A stretch of DNA of 64,000 nt from Papiliotrema nemorosa (Eukaryota; Basidiomycota; Tremellomycetes; Tremellales; Rhynchogastremaceae), in contig JASKOT010000018.1 in assembly GCA_032158125.1 (NCBI GenBank), positions 248,001-312,000 of the forward strand, written 5' to 3'. The notes under the pieces are model-generated. The model did no database searches. It saw nothing but the letters and a program-made list of their open reading frames with translations, and was not told the DNA's origin. The position numbers and the translations under genes are program-made. Shown piece by piece: positions 42,265 to 54,424 of the stretch. Position 1 is the stretch's first letter; each line of letters starts with the position of its first letter.

Positions 42265-42975
42265 CTAGGCAGACTGGTCAGCCTCCAAACGCGTGCCCAT
42301 GGAAGAGACCAAGATAAGGGCCGCTTCAACCACATCTCTAGGCGCATTCCCGACTTCAGCCCCCTCAAATCCATCTGTATCGGGGTGAGAAGTGACTTCT
42401 CCGTCCCCGACGTTGCCAATCGTACACCCACATACCCTGGTATCGCTCTTCCTGCATTTGCTTGCTATAGTGTGCCAAACGTACGGGTTGACAAACCTCA
42501 CGCTCTTGATGACTGTATCGCCCAGACCTTCGTTGCGGATGTACTGATGCAATGCTTTGTTCAAAAGTATAGTACGTGACTCTGTCGACCTTCGTACCCC
42601 TTCGTCTGAGCCGCACTCGATGTTCGGTACATCACTTGACGAACGATTGGCCATTGTCTGGTGCAAAGTGTCGGACCTGAAGAACGCGTGAAGACTCGAA
42701 CGAACCTTGTCCACAGCTTCTCTTGCCGTGTGTGAAGAGTCGAGCAAGAGAGGGACGACACTGTGATGTAAAGTCTCGACCGCGTCGCCATTCTCGTCCG
42801 TATCGTGTCCCCATGCTTGTGGAACGACTAGGGCCCCGAAGCCGTGGTCTTTTGGTAAATTCAAAAAGTTGAAAACGGCTTGATGATCAACAGTACACCA
42901 CTCGCAATCTTGCAAAGCTGTGTCAATCGAGGCGTCCTTGTTAGTGTCTTCATCAACTTGCATTATTGCCGACAT
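42265..42975 (-). CDS. Tandem-array paralogue P5, unknown family
   Basis: I do not recognise this gene. A single open frame of 236 residues starts MSAIMQVDEDTNKD. It keeps the core order in worn form: strand GALVVPQAWGHDTDENGD, helix AREAVDKVRSSLHAFF, turn SSDVPNIECGSDEGVRRST, helix RTILLNKALHQYI, strand-helix KSVRFVNPYVWHTIASKC and strand VCGCTIGNV. The AHP signature is replaced by VNP. Unlike P3 and P4 no intron is needed near the N-terminus. A TATATA sequence lies only about 8-15 bp upstream of the chosen start codon, which is unusually close, so the true start may be the internal ATG of MQVDED or the box may be unrelated. The neighbouring promoter shares GAGCTGAGGGG with P4. Confidence 0.65.
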   Translation of the reverse strand: MSAIMQVDEDTNKDASIDTALQDCEWCTVDHQAVFNFLNLPKDHGFGALVVPQAWGHDTDENGDAVETLHHSVVPLLLDSSHTAREAVDKVRSSLHAFFRSDTLHQTMANRSSSDVPNIECGSDEGVRRSTESRTILLNKALHQYIRNEGLGDTVIKSVRFVNPYVWHTIASKCRKSDTRVCGCTIGNVGDGEVTSHPDTDGFEGAEVGNAPRDVVEAALILVSSMGTRLEADQSA

Positions 42976-43274
42976 CTTTGAGTATATATCGTCAATCTGA
43001 AAGAAGAGGATGACCGGGACATATCCTGAAGGCTGCCTATATCTGAGCTGATCACATCTGAGCTGAGGGGCCAGAAGCCAGGTTGACTTTCGGACACCGC
43101 GAGGAGCTTTGGGACAAGGGATGGTGTCGAGACGCGTGAGACAATTGAGTGGTCAGCAAAGGTGCAGGCTCAAACCCAGAAGAGACATAGGCGGGGTTCC
43201 CTGCATCGCGATACAAAGAGGCACATCACATACAAGCCGTATCGACAGATGTACGCATACACTCCAACCGAGAT

Positions 43275-46200
43275 CTACGCCACTCGACCGGCCTTTGCTC
43301 CGCCAAAGAAACTCTTCAAACCTTTTCGGCTCTTTACACTCCGCGAATCATCCCCCAGCTGACCTCTTCTCGGGGGCCACAAGTCTGATTGCCCAAAGCT
43401 ACCCACTGATCCGCCTGCGGACGGTTGAGCATACATTGACTGGGCGAGACGAGGCGATTGTTGTCTTGCTCGAGTGGGTCGGTCTCCTAGCGGATCGAAG
43501 GAGGCTCGAGATTGATCATACCCTGCATTGGGATACGATCCTCGAGGAGAATCCGCCAGAGGTGGATATCGAGGCGAGTTGAATGCGCTGTTTGGTTTCG
43601 ACCCAGAGTAGGGCAGTCTATCATTTGGGAATGCAGCCTGGAACGAGTCTGGCGAATTGGCCGCCGCATTTTGGTCCTGACCAGAAGGAGGTAAAGGTGG
43701 CAGATTCTTATGTCGGTTTGGCGACGCTGAACCTTTCCCAAACGTGCCTCCATGAGGGATGTTGTTTGGCGGAGGTGGAAAGAAGGCATTTGCACCATTC
43801 GCCAGGGGCGGAGGAGTCTCCACGGTTGGCATAAGCAGGCTCGAGTTGGAAAATGTCGAAGTCGTCTTGTTGTGTGGCCGGAAGGCGTGTGGCGGAAAAC
43901 TTCCCTGTCCATGTCGCGGCATGCCGGCAATCTCTCCGTCATAAGCGTGCACTCGATTGCCGGACAGCATCTCCATGCCCGAAGTGCGTCTTTCTGGATC
44001 GACCTCCCGCCCCGAGGCATAGCTTTCCCGTCGATATCTGGAGCTCGTGGGTGACGCAGATTGGCTTCCACCTGAAGACGAACCAGCTTGAGGGGCAGAA
44101 ACGGAACGCATGCCGTACGGTAGATGAGCAGATCCCCGAGGCACAGAGTTGTCTTCTGTCAACATTGAAGATGTCGATCCGCTGCGATTTCGATTCTGAT
44201 CCTTTCGACCATCTGCAAGATATGCCATGTTCGGAGGCGGAGCTAACGGTCCCGTCGATTCGGCTCGAACATCCGGTCTCGGCTCCACATCTAAACGTGA
44301 CGACTGAGAAGATCGAGATGCCTTGGAAGACTCTTTCTTGTGCCCTTTGCCCTTCATCTTGCTCAGGAAACCTTTGAAGCCTTTCTTCTTTTCTGGTTGA
44401 CTGTCCTCACGCGAGTCTTGCGAATCGTCTTTCACCATGATCTGAGACAGCCGAGATGCGCTGATGGAGTTGCTGAGGGCCCTGGGTCTGTCTCTTGTCT
44501 CGCCATTGACGGACATTTGTGAGTCTCTGCCGAAGAACGACGGTCGAGTAGGGGATGCGAGCGATACAGCCCGAGGTTGAGCATGAACAAAGTTTGACGA
44601 AGTTCGGTTTTGGCGATCAGAATCAAGGCCGAGGCTGGATGATCAGTGGTGTCATAATGATGATCGTTAGACTTACTGCATATCCATCATGCTGCCACTG
44701 CCACCTGCACTTCCGCCAAAGAAGCTAGTGACACTTCCGCCCCATCTGCCAAGCAAGCTTTTTCTGACTCCATGCCCATCACTGCTGCCCTTTCCACCCG
44801 CAGCTCCAGCGCGGACAGCGAAGGAGAATGGCCGCAAACCACTTTCGGCGGGAGAGATCGGCGGCCAAGCTTCTTCATCTGTATCAGCCCAGATGTCTGT
44901 TCTGCCACTCCGATCGAGCGTCTTGGTACTGTTGACGCTCCTCCGCCTCGGGTCCCGCACTTGCGTGTTGATTGAAATGGGTGATCGCTGGGCTGGCATG
45001 GGTTCGCGATCTGGATAGAAATGGGTGGTAGGTCGACTAGCAGCTGGCGAAGCTTGGACCAATCGAGGTTGACCAATGTTTGCCAAATCAGCAGGCGACG
45101 AGGGACTTTGTCGGACGGTCGAAGGGGGTTGAGCTTGAATACCGAGTCGAGGCTCCTCCAAAGCGTTTCGCATCTGCTCGCTGAGCTCTCTTGCGTGTTT
45201 CTGTCCCCATGCGACCGAGCTGGTCCGCGGTCCAGCAATAATGCTCTGACGATCTGCCGATAACACGGCTCCGCTGCCAGGCACTTCTCCTGGTTCCGGA
45301 TACTTTCCGGTTCTCTGAGCTTCCGCCCGTATCTCGCGGACAAGAATTGCCTGGTGGTACAGGTAGGTGTCCATGTTCTTGGCTCGCAACGCTGAAGCCG
45401 ACGGGAACTGCACGTCAGGAGGCTTCTACTCAGAGGACCACAGCTGACTTACCTTCTTCATGACGGCCTTGATTCCGTCCTCTGTCAAAGGTCCACCTCG
45501 ACAGCCTCTGAAACCCCTTGGCAGACCCTCGCCAGAATTGCCTTCCTCCCACTTGAATCCTCTCCAGCCAATCTCATGGGCGACTCTCCAGTCGATCTGC
45601 CTTCTCCTGGCTTTCCGTTGCTCCCTCCGCCCTGTCCTTGCTGCAATCCTTCGCCTCGCTTCCAGATCATCGAGAGAATGATTTGTAGAGGGAAGACTAG
45701 AATCCTCGTCATCACTCTCTGTCGAGTGGTCCAATGAAGGGATGGAGCTTGACAAGGTCGAGTCGCAACCGATAGATCTCATTAATTCCTCTTCCCTCGA
45801 TCGAAGATCTTCCCAAGCTATATCACTCTTCCTCCCCCACACTCCTTCACCAGAAACGACAACATCCGCCAGGTCCCTATCCCGCATCATGCACTCGATG
45901 CACACTTCTTCCTGCACTGGTTGCCTTCGAGGCGTCGCACCGGTCTGGGGTGGTCTACCCAATCCAACGTTGGACGGACCCGCTCCGTTGAGGTTTCGAG
46001 GAAGGATAGATGGTGAGGCAGAAGGGTATGGCCCAGCATCTGCCAGACCTCCAACGACGGGTATGGATGATGCAGATTTGGTTGGCATATGGCGAGATCC
46101 GGGCTGGGCTGCGGCAGTGACGACGGGGAGATCGGGAGATTTCAGTGGAACTTCATATCGCGCCGCCATGCGAGGTGACGGATGGGGGGGTTGAGAAGTG

Positions 46201-47522
46201 GGGTTCACCAAAGGGTATGAGGACGATCGGGCTTGTTGGGATTGTGCAGAATTCTCGACGAGGGTAGGGGGCCTAGGTAGATCTGCAGAGACCGGAGAGG
46301 CCATCACAGTTGTCGGTCTAGCCGATGTGGGCGCTGGGAGGACAAGGGGAGGAGGAGCCGTCGCTCGATTGGAAGGTGGGCGTGGAAGGGATCGTTTGGG
46401 CGTAGGAGAGTTTGGCGAGAGGTTCTTCAGATCGTTTGTGGATGCCTTCTTCTCGAGACGGTGTGGACTGGTGGGGAGTTGAGTCACAGGCGTTGACACC
46501 CTTGGTTCAGGCATGATCACCGACCCCAGCTCAACCTGGCGTGATGTTGAGGCTGCATCCAAGCGTAACGCGTTTGACGACTCCAGTTGAGCCTGCTGAA
46601 TATCTCCGCTCGTCTCCTTCTCCTTTTCCCCATGCTGAGACTCTGAATCCGTATCGAGGATCTGAGTTGCACGACCCGAGGTGACCCGTTGTGAAGCCGG
46701 GCTTGCCTGGACGACCAATCTCCTCCGTGCCATACTGGGTGAATCGCGTACGGTAAACCCCTCGTCAGGTGTGATCGGCGGAGGCGTCATCGTTCGCGGG
46801 ATATGTATAGACAGCGATCCGGATCGCTTCTCTGCATCTCCGCTGACAGCGGCTTCCATTGGTGAACGAGCGCGACTGTGTGTCGACGAGATGGAGGAGG
46901 AAGATTTTGCTGTATAGGATCGGTTCGACATGCTAGATGGGACAGGCAACGAGGGGACGGTTGATATAGACCTCGAGGCCGAGGCTGCACCGCCAGCCGG
47001 GGACAGCGGGGAGAAGGGGGAGATGGGGGACAAGGAGGGTAAGGGAGGGAGAGATATCATGGGTGGAGGTAGAGAAGGCGGATTTAACCTCTTGTTTTGC
47101 GTCGGTGAATACGATCCCGACGAAGATGGAGAAGGCAAGATGGACGTGTCTGACACCGCTGTGGTAGCTCGACGCGTTTTCGGCGACGAGGAGATATTAT
47201 TGTATGAGTGTTGTGGTTGTTGTTGTTGTTGCTGATGGTTCAGGGAAGATGGATGTCGGTCTGGCTGTGCAAGTGTAACATGTCGAGTCGGGATGGTCGT
47301 GGACAAACGCGTCGGAAAATACTCCTTGTTTGTGGGATGCGACGAGGAAGACGAGAGCGAGCACGAGGAAGATGGCAACGGAGGGAGTGATTCGGGTAAG
47401 AGACCTTTGAAAGAGCCCAGATGGACAGAAGGGTATGAAAGGGTGGGTCGACGGGTGATGGGATCGGATCTTGTCGATGGCGGTGGTGGTGGTGATGATG
47501 ATGATGAGGGAGGGTTGACCAT
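43275..47522 (-). CDS. Very long disordered conserved fungal protein of unknown function
   Basis: Three exons are joined across introns at about 45414-45456 (KAVMKK-FPSASAL) and 44633-44675 (MMDM-HLGLDSD). They give one protein of about 1,350-1,400 residues. The N-terminal 500 residues are Ser/Pro-rich with a Gln run (47209-47234). A conserved central block begins EEVCIECMMRDRDLADVVV, with VWGRKSDIAWEDLRSREEEL, then a basic helix (RREQRKARRRQIDWRVAHEI) and RGGPLTEDGIKAVMKK, followed by YLYHQAILVREIRAEAQR. This ECMMRD block recurs in otherwise disordered proteins of many fungi and has no assigned function that I know. The C-terminus contains a Lys-rich KKKGFKGFLSKMKGKGHKKE and ends KSRKGLKSFFGGAKAGRVA. 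The two similar SFFGG segments (about 44705 and 43300) may be membrane- or partner-binding repeats. A scaffold role at the cell cortex is only a guess. Confidence 0.75.
47209..47234 (-). repeat. Coding CAA/CAG microsatellite (poly-Gln)
   Basis: A TTG/CTG-type trinucleotide run on the plus strand encodes a short poly-Gln stretch (HQQQQQQPQH) in the N-terminal disordered part of the long fungal protein. Confidence 0.75.
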
Positions 47523-48128
47523 GGTGACTACCGACCTTGGTTGGTATGTCCTACTCGAGTAATGACGCGGTGGACCAGTCCTTGTCCTTGTCCTCCCCTT
47601 GCCCTTGCTTGGTTCTCCTGCTTCTTCTTCTTCTGCTGCTGCGAGACTCTGGAGTGGTGGTCGATGGGGTGGTGTTGTCTCAGCCGATTAAAGTCAAAAA
47701 ACACACTCGTGGTCGATTCCAACACCTTTGGAAAGGGCCTGGACCGTTGAACTATATCCACCACCTGGAACACTCTCTCTCCCTTGCAGCTGGGGGCCTA
47801 GAGCCAATGGGGCAGTGGTGGTAGTGGTGTCAATAATGGCAGCAGAGTAGAACCGCACGAAGATGTCCATGCATGTACCCACCTCGATCCTGCCGTTCTG
47901 TGTCCCCCCCCCCTCTCAGGGCACCGCCTCGTGATATTCTTTGCTCTTCCTGGTCGTCACCCTACCCCCCCGCATCGCACATCCCCTCTTGCACGCCTCC
48001 CTTCTGGTCTCTGCGCAGGAGCATCATGCATATATGCATCTACCAATAGACCTCGATGAAACGGTCCAAGTCGCAATTTTAGCAATTTCGGGATGGATAG
48101 TCCGTATGCATGCACCTCGACTCTAATC
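47523..48128. other. Intergenic region with probable long leader, including (C)10
   Basis: A 606-bp tandem gap upstream of the long disordered protein. On the minus strand it is rich in A/G, with AAGAAG blocks near 47615-47640. A run of ten C at 47904-47913 lies on the plus strand. A plus-strand frame at 47537-47824 encodes a poly-Leu stretch from CTT/CTG repeats and is not a credible protein. Confidence 0.45.
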
Positions 48129-50409
48129 TTACCAAATCCCGTCTTCTGTCTGTGCCAGTGCAGCTCCGAAATCATGCAGTAGCAAATCATCGCTGCCCAT
48201 CCCACCTCCTCCGGTCGTGTCAAACAGACTCTCCAGGGGGACTTCACTACTCGTAGGTAGAGTAAGACTACCACTCCCTGCGTGCGCTCTGTCCCATCTT
48301 GCAGACATGGGTACCCTCAGTGGTCCAGACAGACCAGTCCCGTACATTCCACTGGTGGGCGAGGGGTAATCCAGCAGGAAGTTATGAGACGCGGTGGAAT
48401 CGACCATGCTCGGACCGAAACCCATCATGGGTGCTGCGGCCGTTGCCATCTGCATCGCACCGAATGACCCGACTCCAGCTGCGGTAGGTGAAAAAGGGAG
48501 AGCTTGGTCAAAGGTGTAAAAGTCGGACGCAGGGGGAGGTCGGATCGACATGGTAGGTGGTTGAGGGTACATGTATTGCCCTCCTCCCTCGTCTAGTGGG
48601 TAAGCCCCGATCCGCACCGATCATCGTATCGTCACAGCGACTCACCTTGAGGATAGGCATAAGTCTGCTGTACAGGTACTTGACCTTGTCCGATCGACAC
48701 ACCGAATCCCCATTCATAACTATCGGTCGCATCGCCGTAATACGTCTCCAACTCGGACATGTAAGGCATATCACCCTGCGGAACCTCATACGCCAATTCC
48801 CCACCCGCCGATCTGAACGGCATCGAATCCACCTCTGATGAGTTGGCTCGGGAGAAACTAGCCTCGGACCAATCCACAGAAGGGGTGGATTGATGTCTTG
48901 CTTGAGCCCTCAACGCTCTCAAAGCGCCTTTGGACAGCTCATTGGCGCCAGACACGGGGGACCTGTGACTCAGCACACCTCGCCTTGTGCTCAAGTAGCG
49001 ACTCGACTCACTTCTTCTTCTTGGGACCGGGAGTGGCACCTTCTCGTCGGATCTTATCCTTGATCTCAGCCTCGAGCTCTGATCCCGTCTTGCCCTTCAT
49101 CAACAATTGCGCTACCGAATTGCACTTTTCCTCTTCTGCATCGTCTTTTCGTACTCGACGACGGACGACATTGGTCCGGCGATAGACGGGTTGGTATCGA
49201 TACCCAGGATATCTAATGTGTCAGCACGTCAAATCAGTGTCAATTATGAGCTCACTTTCTCATGTGTTCTTCCTTTTCAATCCTGGCCAATTCGTTGAAG
49301 CGGGCTTTTTGCTCGGCATCGGCCTGTAGTCAGCCACCTGTAAATCAAGACACTACTCGATTATGTCGAGGTGCCCATCAGACCGTCATAAGTCGAGATG
49401 TCAAGTGATCAGGTCACTCACCTCGGACCACATTTTAGCCACAATGACTGAAACGTTCTGATGTCTCATTTCCACACTGGGAGGAATCAACTTTGAATCC
49501 ACCACATGTTTTCTAAACAGGATAAAGGCGTTTCGGGGTCTAGGTATATGTTCCGGATGTTGCTACTGCTCAGCCGACTTTCCAACTTGGTTCTCGCTGA
49601 ACAAGAGTGCTCACCTTTCTCGCGTGGCTGACCTTCTTCTTGGATTCCGAAGAAGAAGCCTTCTTGGGCGATCGACGGGGTTTGGCAGTGAGGGCTTTGT
49701 CTTCATCCTCCATCTCTGGAACAGCCACTTCTACTCCTCCCTCCCCCTCGGACCCCGCACTCGCTTCCGTATCCGCTGGCACCTCCCCTGTCAACTCGTT
49801 TATGCCACTTTGCGTGGACACCCCTTCGGCCTTCTCTCTAGGCTCGAATAACCTCGGGTCGATGATCAAACCCCTGGGGGAGATACCACTATCATGGTGT
49901 CCATTATCTACACTCGGTACGGGCAATCCGGGGTAAGCGTATGCCTGATCTGAGCCAAACTCGGGATCAATCTCCGGATCAGAAGGGTCCGAAGCGTACG
50001 TATCCACAGTGGACCATCCGGACCTCGACATGGCTGAGGCGTTGGAGTCGATAGAGCCGACAGAAGAGATGGATCGGTGGGATCTGAATGTAGCGCCAAG
50101 ATGCCCATTTTCGGGTGCGAAGATCGTCTCATCGTGAGGGACGGCGCCTGGAGCTGGAGCTAGTCTTTGCTCAATGTGGGTTGGTATCGGAATGGGGTTT
50201 GGATTCGGGTGAGAGTACGAGTTGGTTGCCGGGTGTGTTGGGTATGCTCCCAAGTGAAGGTGCGACGGAGTTGGAGGTACAACATGGAAGAAATCTTGAT
50301 CTCGTCAGCTCGCCCAATGTGGTGTTGACACAGAGAGGAGAGAATGGGACTCACCATCTTCGATTCGTTCGGGCGAATCAGCAGGGGAAGTAGGAACCGT
50401 CCAGCGCAT
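48129..50409 (-). CDS. HMG-box (MATA/SOX type) transcription factor
   Basis: A DNA-binding regulator. The N-terminal 260 residues are disordered (Ser/Pro/Asn-rich, then acidic) and begin MRWTVPTSPADSPERIEDFF across the first intron. A basic stretch (AKPRRSPKKASSSESKKKVS) precedes the HMG box: EHIPRPRNAFILFRKHVVDS, then SVEMRHQNVSVIVAKMW, and after an intron (about 49325-49420) DAEQKARFNELARIEKEEHM. The box is followed by YPGYRYQPVYRRT and further basic residues, the usual end of MATA-type boxes. The C-terminal half is Gly/Ser/Met/Tyr-rich and acidic, typical of an activation region. Fungal relatives control mating, filamentation or stress genes; which role applies here cannot be read. The stop is at 48129. 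Confidence 0.88.
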
Positions 50410-51127
50410 CTTGTTTTTTCTTTCCTCTCTTTTTACTCTGGTGTATGGAGGTGAGGATCGTTATCGATATGGATTATGCTCTTTTGTCGCTATTCACTCT
50501 TTTGTCGAGATATGGCTTCAATGCGCACAATATCCTTTACAACTGTGGAATCAAACGATGAGTAGTCAGCGGGCTGTAGAGAAAGACAAAGGAAAGAGAG
50601 GTGGGAGAAGATCACCACAGCCTTATATCTCTCGGCCAATGCTATGTCCTTCCGCACCACCTGCCAGGACACCCTACGACCTGCAAGGGGCATCGAAAGA
50701 CCAGACTTGTCAGACCTCGTTTCATACCACTTCAAATCGCCGTAAGCGGAACAAAGGGACGTTTGATCTACGTGAATCCGGTAAGTAGGGGTCAAGGAGC
50801 CGAAATGTGAAGGGGAAGGTATACCTTGCATCGGATCGTCCAAGTCAGTATAGGGTCACACCAAGAAAGGACAATCCAATACCGAGCGAGTCGTAAGGTA
50901 AAGAGTGGCAGCTTTCGGACAAGAGTCCTTTGGCTAGTCCGACGGGCAATCCTTTGTCTCCGATTGGGGGAAACGCCAAAGGACCCAGAATTCACACGCC
51001 TTCCTTTTGAGGGCGCCGTGAACCTGCAAGCGGTGCGCCAGATCAGCGGGCAAGGTATCAGCGCTAGTAAACATCATCAGTGTTTTTCCTGTCACTGCGA
51101 TGGTCTGCATGCATGGCAGCATATCCA
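50410..51127. other. Intergenic region, BRO1 stop to HMG-box gene start
   Basis: A 718-bp tandem gap that should hold the HMG-gene promoter and leader and the BRO1 3' UTR. A CT-rich plus-strand run near 50412-50440 lies right upstream of the HMG start codon. Several open frames of 60-135 codons on both strands show no domain, and I do not call them genes. Confidence 0.45.
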
Positions 51128-54100
51128 CTACCGATACCCATACTGCTGGCCATACGAGTATTGACCCCCTTGTCCAGGTTGATTCTGCTGTGAAGGGGGA
51201 GGATGTGACGGATAACCACCGTAAGGCTGTTGAGGTGGATTGGGCGGTTGATAAGTTTGCTGAGTATGTGGTGCAGGAGATTGATACGTTTGCGAAGGGT
51301 AGGCTGACTGTGGTGGTGGGGCGTATGCAGGGTAAGAATTCTGTGGTGGCGGAGAAGTCTGCGTCGGAGGCGGGGGATAATACGATGAAGAGCTTTGCCG
51401 AGGAGGGGGAGGAGGGTAGGGTGATGAGCTCTGCCCGTAACTCGTCTGGGCGGTCTGTGAAGGGGGAGGTGAAGTGGGGTAGCTGTATCCCGAAGCCGGT
51501 CTTGTAGTTGGGGGAGTCGGATAGGGGTTCGAGGGAGGTTGGAGTATTGATGATGAGTAAGGGTTTGAAGAAGGCTGGGAAGGCGGGGCCGGATACCCGT
51601 ATGATCCTTGTCTGTGCTGCGGTTGCTGTGAAGAGGGAGAAGGAGCAGTCGAGAAGGCAGACGGGATCGAAGAGAGGGTCGAAAAGTCGTATGGCGAAGG
51701 CGAGGTCGGCTTTTGAGCAGGAGGCGGGGGAGGAAATGACGGAGTAGAAGGATGAGGTGGTGGTGGCGGCAGTCCGGGCGTCGACGAGTAAGGCTTTGGT
51801 GGTTGAGGCGGGGCAGGTGAGGCGTATCGATCCGTGCCCAGAGACATCCCCGCTAGCTGGGATTCCAGTCCACGAGCACCTGCTCCAGAAGAAGACAACG
51901 GTGGGGGCGAAGTGGAAGAAATCCGTTGTCTCGTCTCGATCTCACTGACCATCCTGCTCCTCTCGTTTTCCCGATTCTTCACCCATCCTCGGACCTCCCG
52001 ACTCAAATCTTGCAAAACAACACTCATACTTTCGTAAAATGACAAACCCTTCCCGGCTCCCGCGTTGATCTCGTTCCAGCCTTCTCCAGCGTGTTCGAGC
52101 CTCTTTTCCCATTCGCGTACCCGCTTTTGTCGCTCTTTCGCTCCTTTCTGACGTTCCTTGATCCCCTTGCCCTTTTCCACCTGTCGAGCGAGCATCTCCA
52201 GCTCTTGCAGAATCGATTGCGAGGCTTGCACGGCGGAAGCCAGTCGACCTTGGAAGGGTCGGAACTTTTCCAGTTCAGAAGCGAACAGTTGCGGCTCGAC
52301 ATGTTGCGATCTTCGGTTGAGCAGGAGCAGATTTGACACGTCGTCATTTTGGATCTATCCCGTCAGCAAGCCCATACTCTCGCTAATGTCCACTGACCTT
52401 ATCCTTGAGATCCTTCAACACCTCGTCTCGCTCTCGTCTGATCTTGCCCAATCTGTCGAGTTTTTCTTGCGCCTCTCCGATAGCCTTCTCCAGCTCTTCC
52501 TTTTCTCTCACATCCAGCCCATTCTTTGTCGCGCCGACATCATCATCCAGATCCAACAGACTGACTCCGGGCTGAACTCGAGGAGCCTGCTTGCCCGCTG
52601 CGACTTGTTGAGCTATTTGTTTGATCGCACTCTCCCCTTGTGCCAAAACGCCGATATCAGCCTGAATATCCCGCCAGAGGTCTTTCAAGTTATTGTCCGA
52701 CGAGGCTGCAGCAGACAATGAACCGAGGTTGGAGGAAATGTTCGACCTATAATGGCTCGTTTGCGGTCCGGAAGGGGATTGCGTGAATTGAGGGGTGTAT
52801 TTGGCCTGTCCCATGAGCTCTCACCACATTGTGAACACTCGCAAGAGCTCACCCTCATTCGTTCACACTCTCTGCTTTCGGTATCGAGCAGCCCGCTCAA
52901 CTCTCTCAATTCTCGCTCGCACTTTTCGCGCTCAGTGTCCAAACTTCGAACGAGATTCGCCACGCTCCCGCCTCTCTGCACATCTTCCGCAAGACGGCGC
53001 AGACTACCACTAACTTCCGTCTCAGCCTCGCCATCTTCATCCTCATCCGCCAACTTCTTCCACACACTGACGATCCCTGGGAATCCCAAATGCTCGAGAC
53101 CGGCACGAATCTCCCCCTCGCTCATGTCCACCCTCTCCACCTCTCCTCTGACCAGCTTGGCCTTTTCTTCCGAGTAGACCGACGCAGATTCGTGCACTGC
53201 GAGGGGGACAAGTTTGATGAAGATATCCGGTCCGATGAGTTTGGACACTTCGGTGTTTTGGTATACCTCTTGTATCGTGATCGGTGCAGCCGTTGGAAGC
53301 TTCTCTATGGCCGGTAGCGCCGCTTCGGAGGGGAGGATATCATGATAGATCAGATCGTTATCCTTCACTGCTTGATCTTTCGCCTCTTGACACAAGGTAG
53401 CGTGAGCTTTGGTAATCTCCACCAGACTTGTAGCTGTGTCATGGGGTAAAGTCGGTGTTGCCGCTGCGTAAAACGTATAGTTGAAGTTCGAAGCTTGTCG
53501 ACTGGCATCTTGAGCCGCCGTATCGGCCTGTTTGAGCCTAACCAGCGCAGCTCCATGTTTCCCACTCGCCGCATCGGCCGTCGCGCGGTAATACTGCGCC
53601 ATGGAGAGATACAATTTCGCCTTGATCTGTAAGACGTATAACCAATTCCTGTCGAATACACCTTTCCCTTGAAACTCTTTCATCTCCTCCACTAGAGAGT
53701 TGTACATTCCCGCTGCGGAATTGGCCGATCGGCAGACCAACGCTGGAGCCTTTTTCTCCTCGATGAGCTTTTCCGTGAACACCTCTGTGGCTTGAGCCAT
53801 CAAAATACCGATGAGAAGGTGTACCACTTCTCGACTGAGATCGGTAGACGGGGCATGGAGGAAATTGTCGTTGATATACGTAAGCATACCGGCCGACGCT
53901 CGGAGGTTGAAATAAGCCCTTTTGACGCCTTCTGGATCGGCACGTGAGGTCGCAGAGGCGATGGCTGATAGGACAGAGGAGAGGAGGTGGATGATGGACG
54001 CTTTCTCGAAAGCCAGCGAAGTCTGAGTGGTCGGTTTGAGCGTAAACGCATCGTTCCTAAAGGTCAGCTAGAATCGTGAAACAAAGAAGCACAGCTAGCC

Positions 54101-54424
54101 AGATGAAGGGTATTTTGACCTCTGAGAAACGCAGCTCGAGCAGTTCAAGCTGTCCGAAGTACTTGTATAGCAGATCTCGTGCTGTACCATCAGCCTGATC
54201 CCACATGCCAATGGAGAATGTCCCATTGCCAACTCACCCGTCTGGTCACTTCCTGCTCCTTTCACGGCATCTTGCCTGACCCTCGTCAACACGCTACATT
54301 CCTCAGAGTATCGGTTCGGGTCTTCTCCATAAGACTGAGCAATGATGCTCCTCATTGGCGTCGACCAGTCTACATCGCTCGTCGTTTTCTTCGGCAGGGA
54401 GATGAGCGGGGATTGGAATGACAT
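51128..54424 (-). CDS. BRO1: BRO1-domain ESCRT-associated protein (ALIX family)
   Basis: Acts at endosomes with ESCRT-III in sorting cargo to multivesicular bodies. The BRO1 domain starts [20 protein letters not shown] and [18 protein letters not shown] and runs through [15 protein letters not shown] and [14 protein letters not shown] to about residue 390. The coiled-coil V domain follows ([42 protein letters not shown]). The last 250 residues are a Pro/Gln/Ser/Tyr-rich tail with PSSNPYSSS and PYPPPPPR repeats, ending [13 protein letters not shown]. The tail fits BRO1 better than the pH-sensing relative Rim20, though the two are hard to separate. Several short introns lie at the 5' end (54065-54240) and between domains (about 52355-52400). 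The start is ATG at 54422-54424. Confidence 0.93.

Noticed and set aside
45460..47562. Several plus-strand open frames within the long disordered gene
   Set aside because: They are antisense shadows of a Ser/Pro-rich coding region, which rarely produces stops on the other strand.
47537..47824. Open frame with a poly-Leu stretch resembling a signal or membrane segment
   Set aside because: The Leu run comes from CTT/CTG microsatellite-like sequence in a leader region; the rest is not protein-like.
51100..52037. Plus-strand open frames opposite the BRO1 C-terminus
   Set aside because: They mirror the Pro/Gln/Tyr-rich tail of BRO1 and have no domain.
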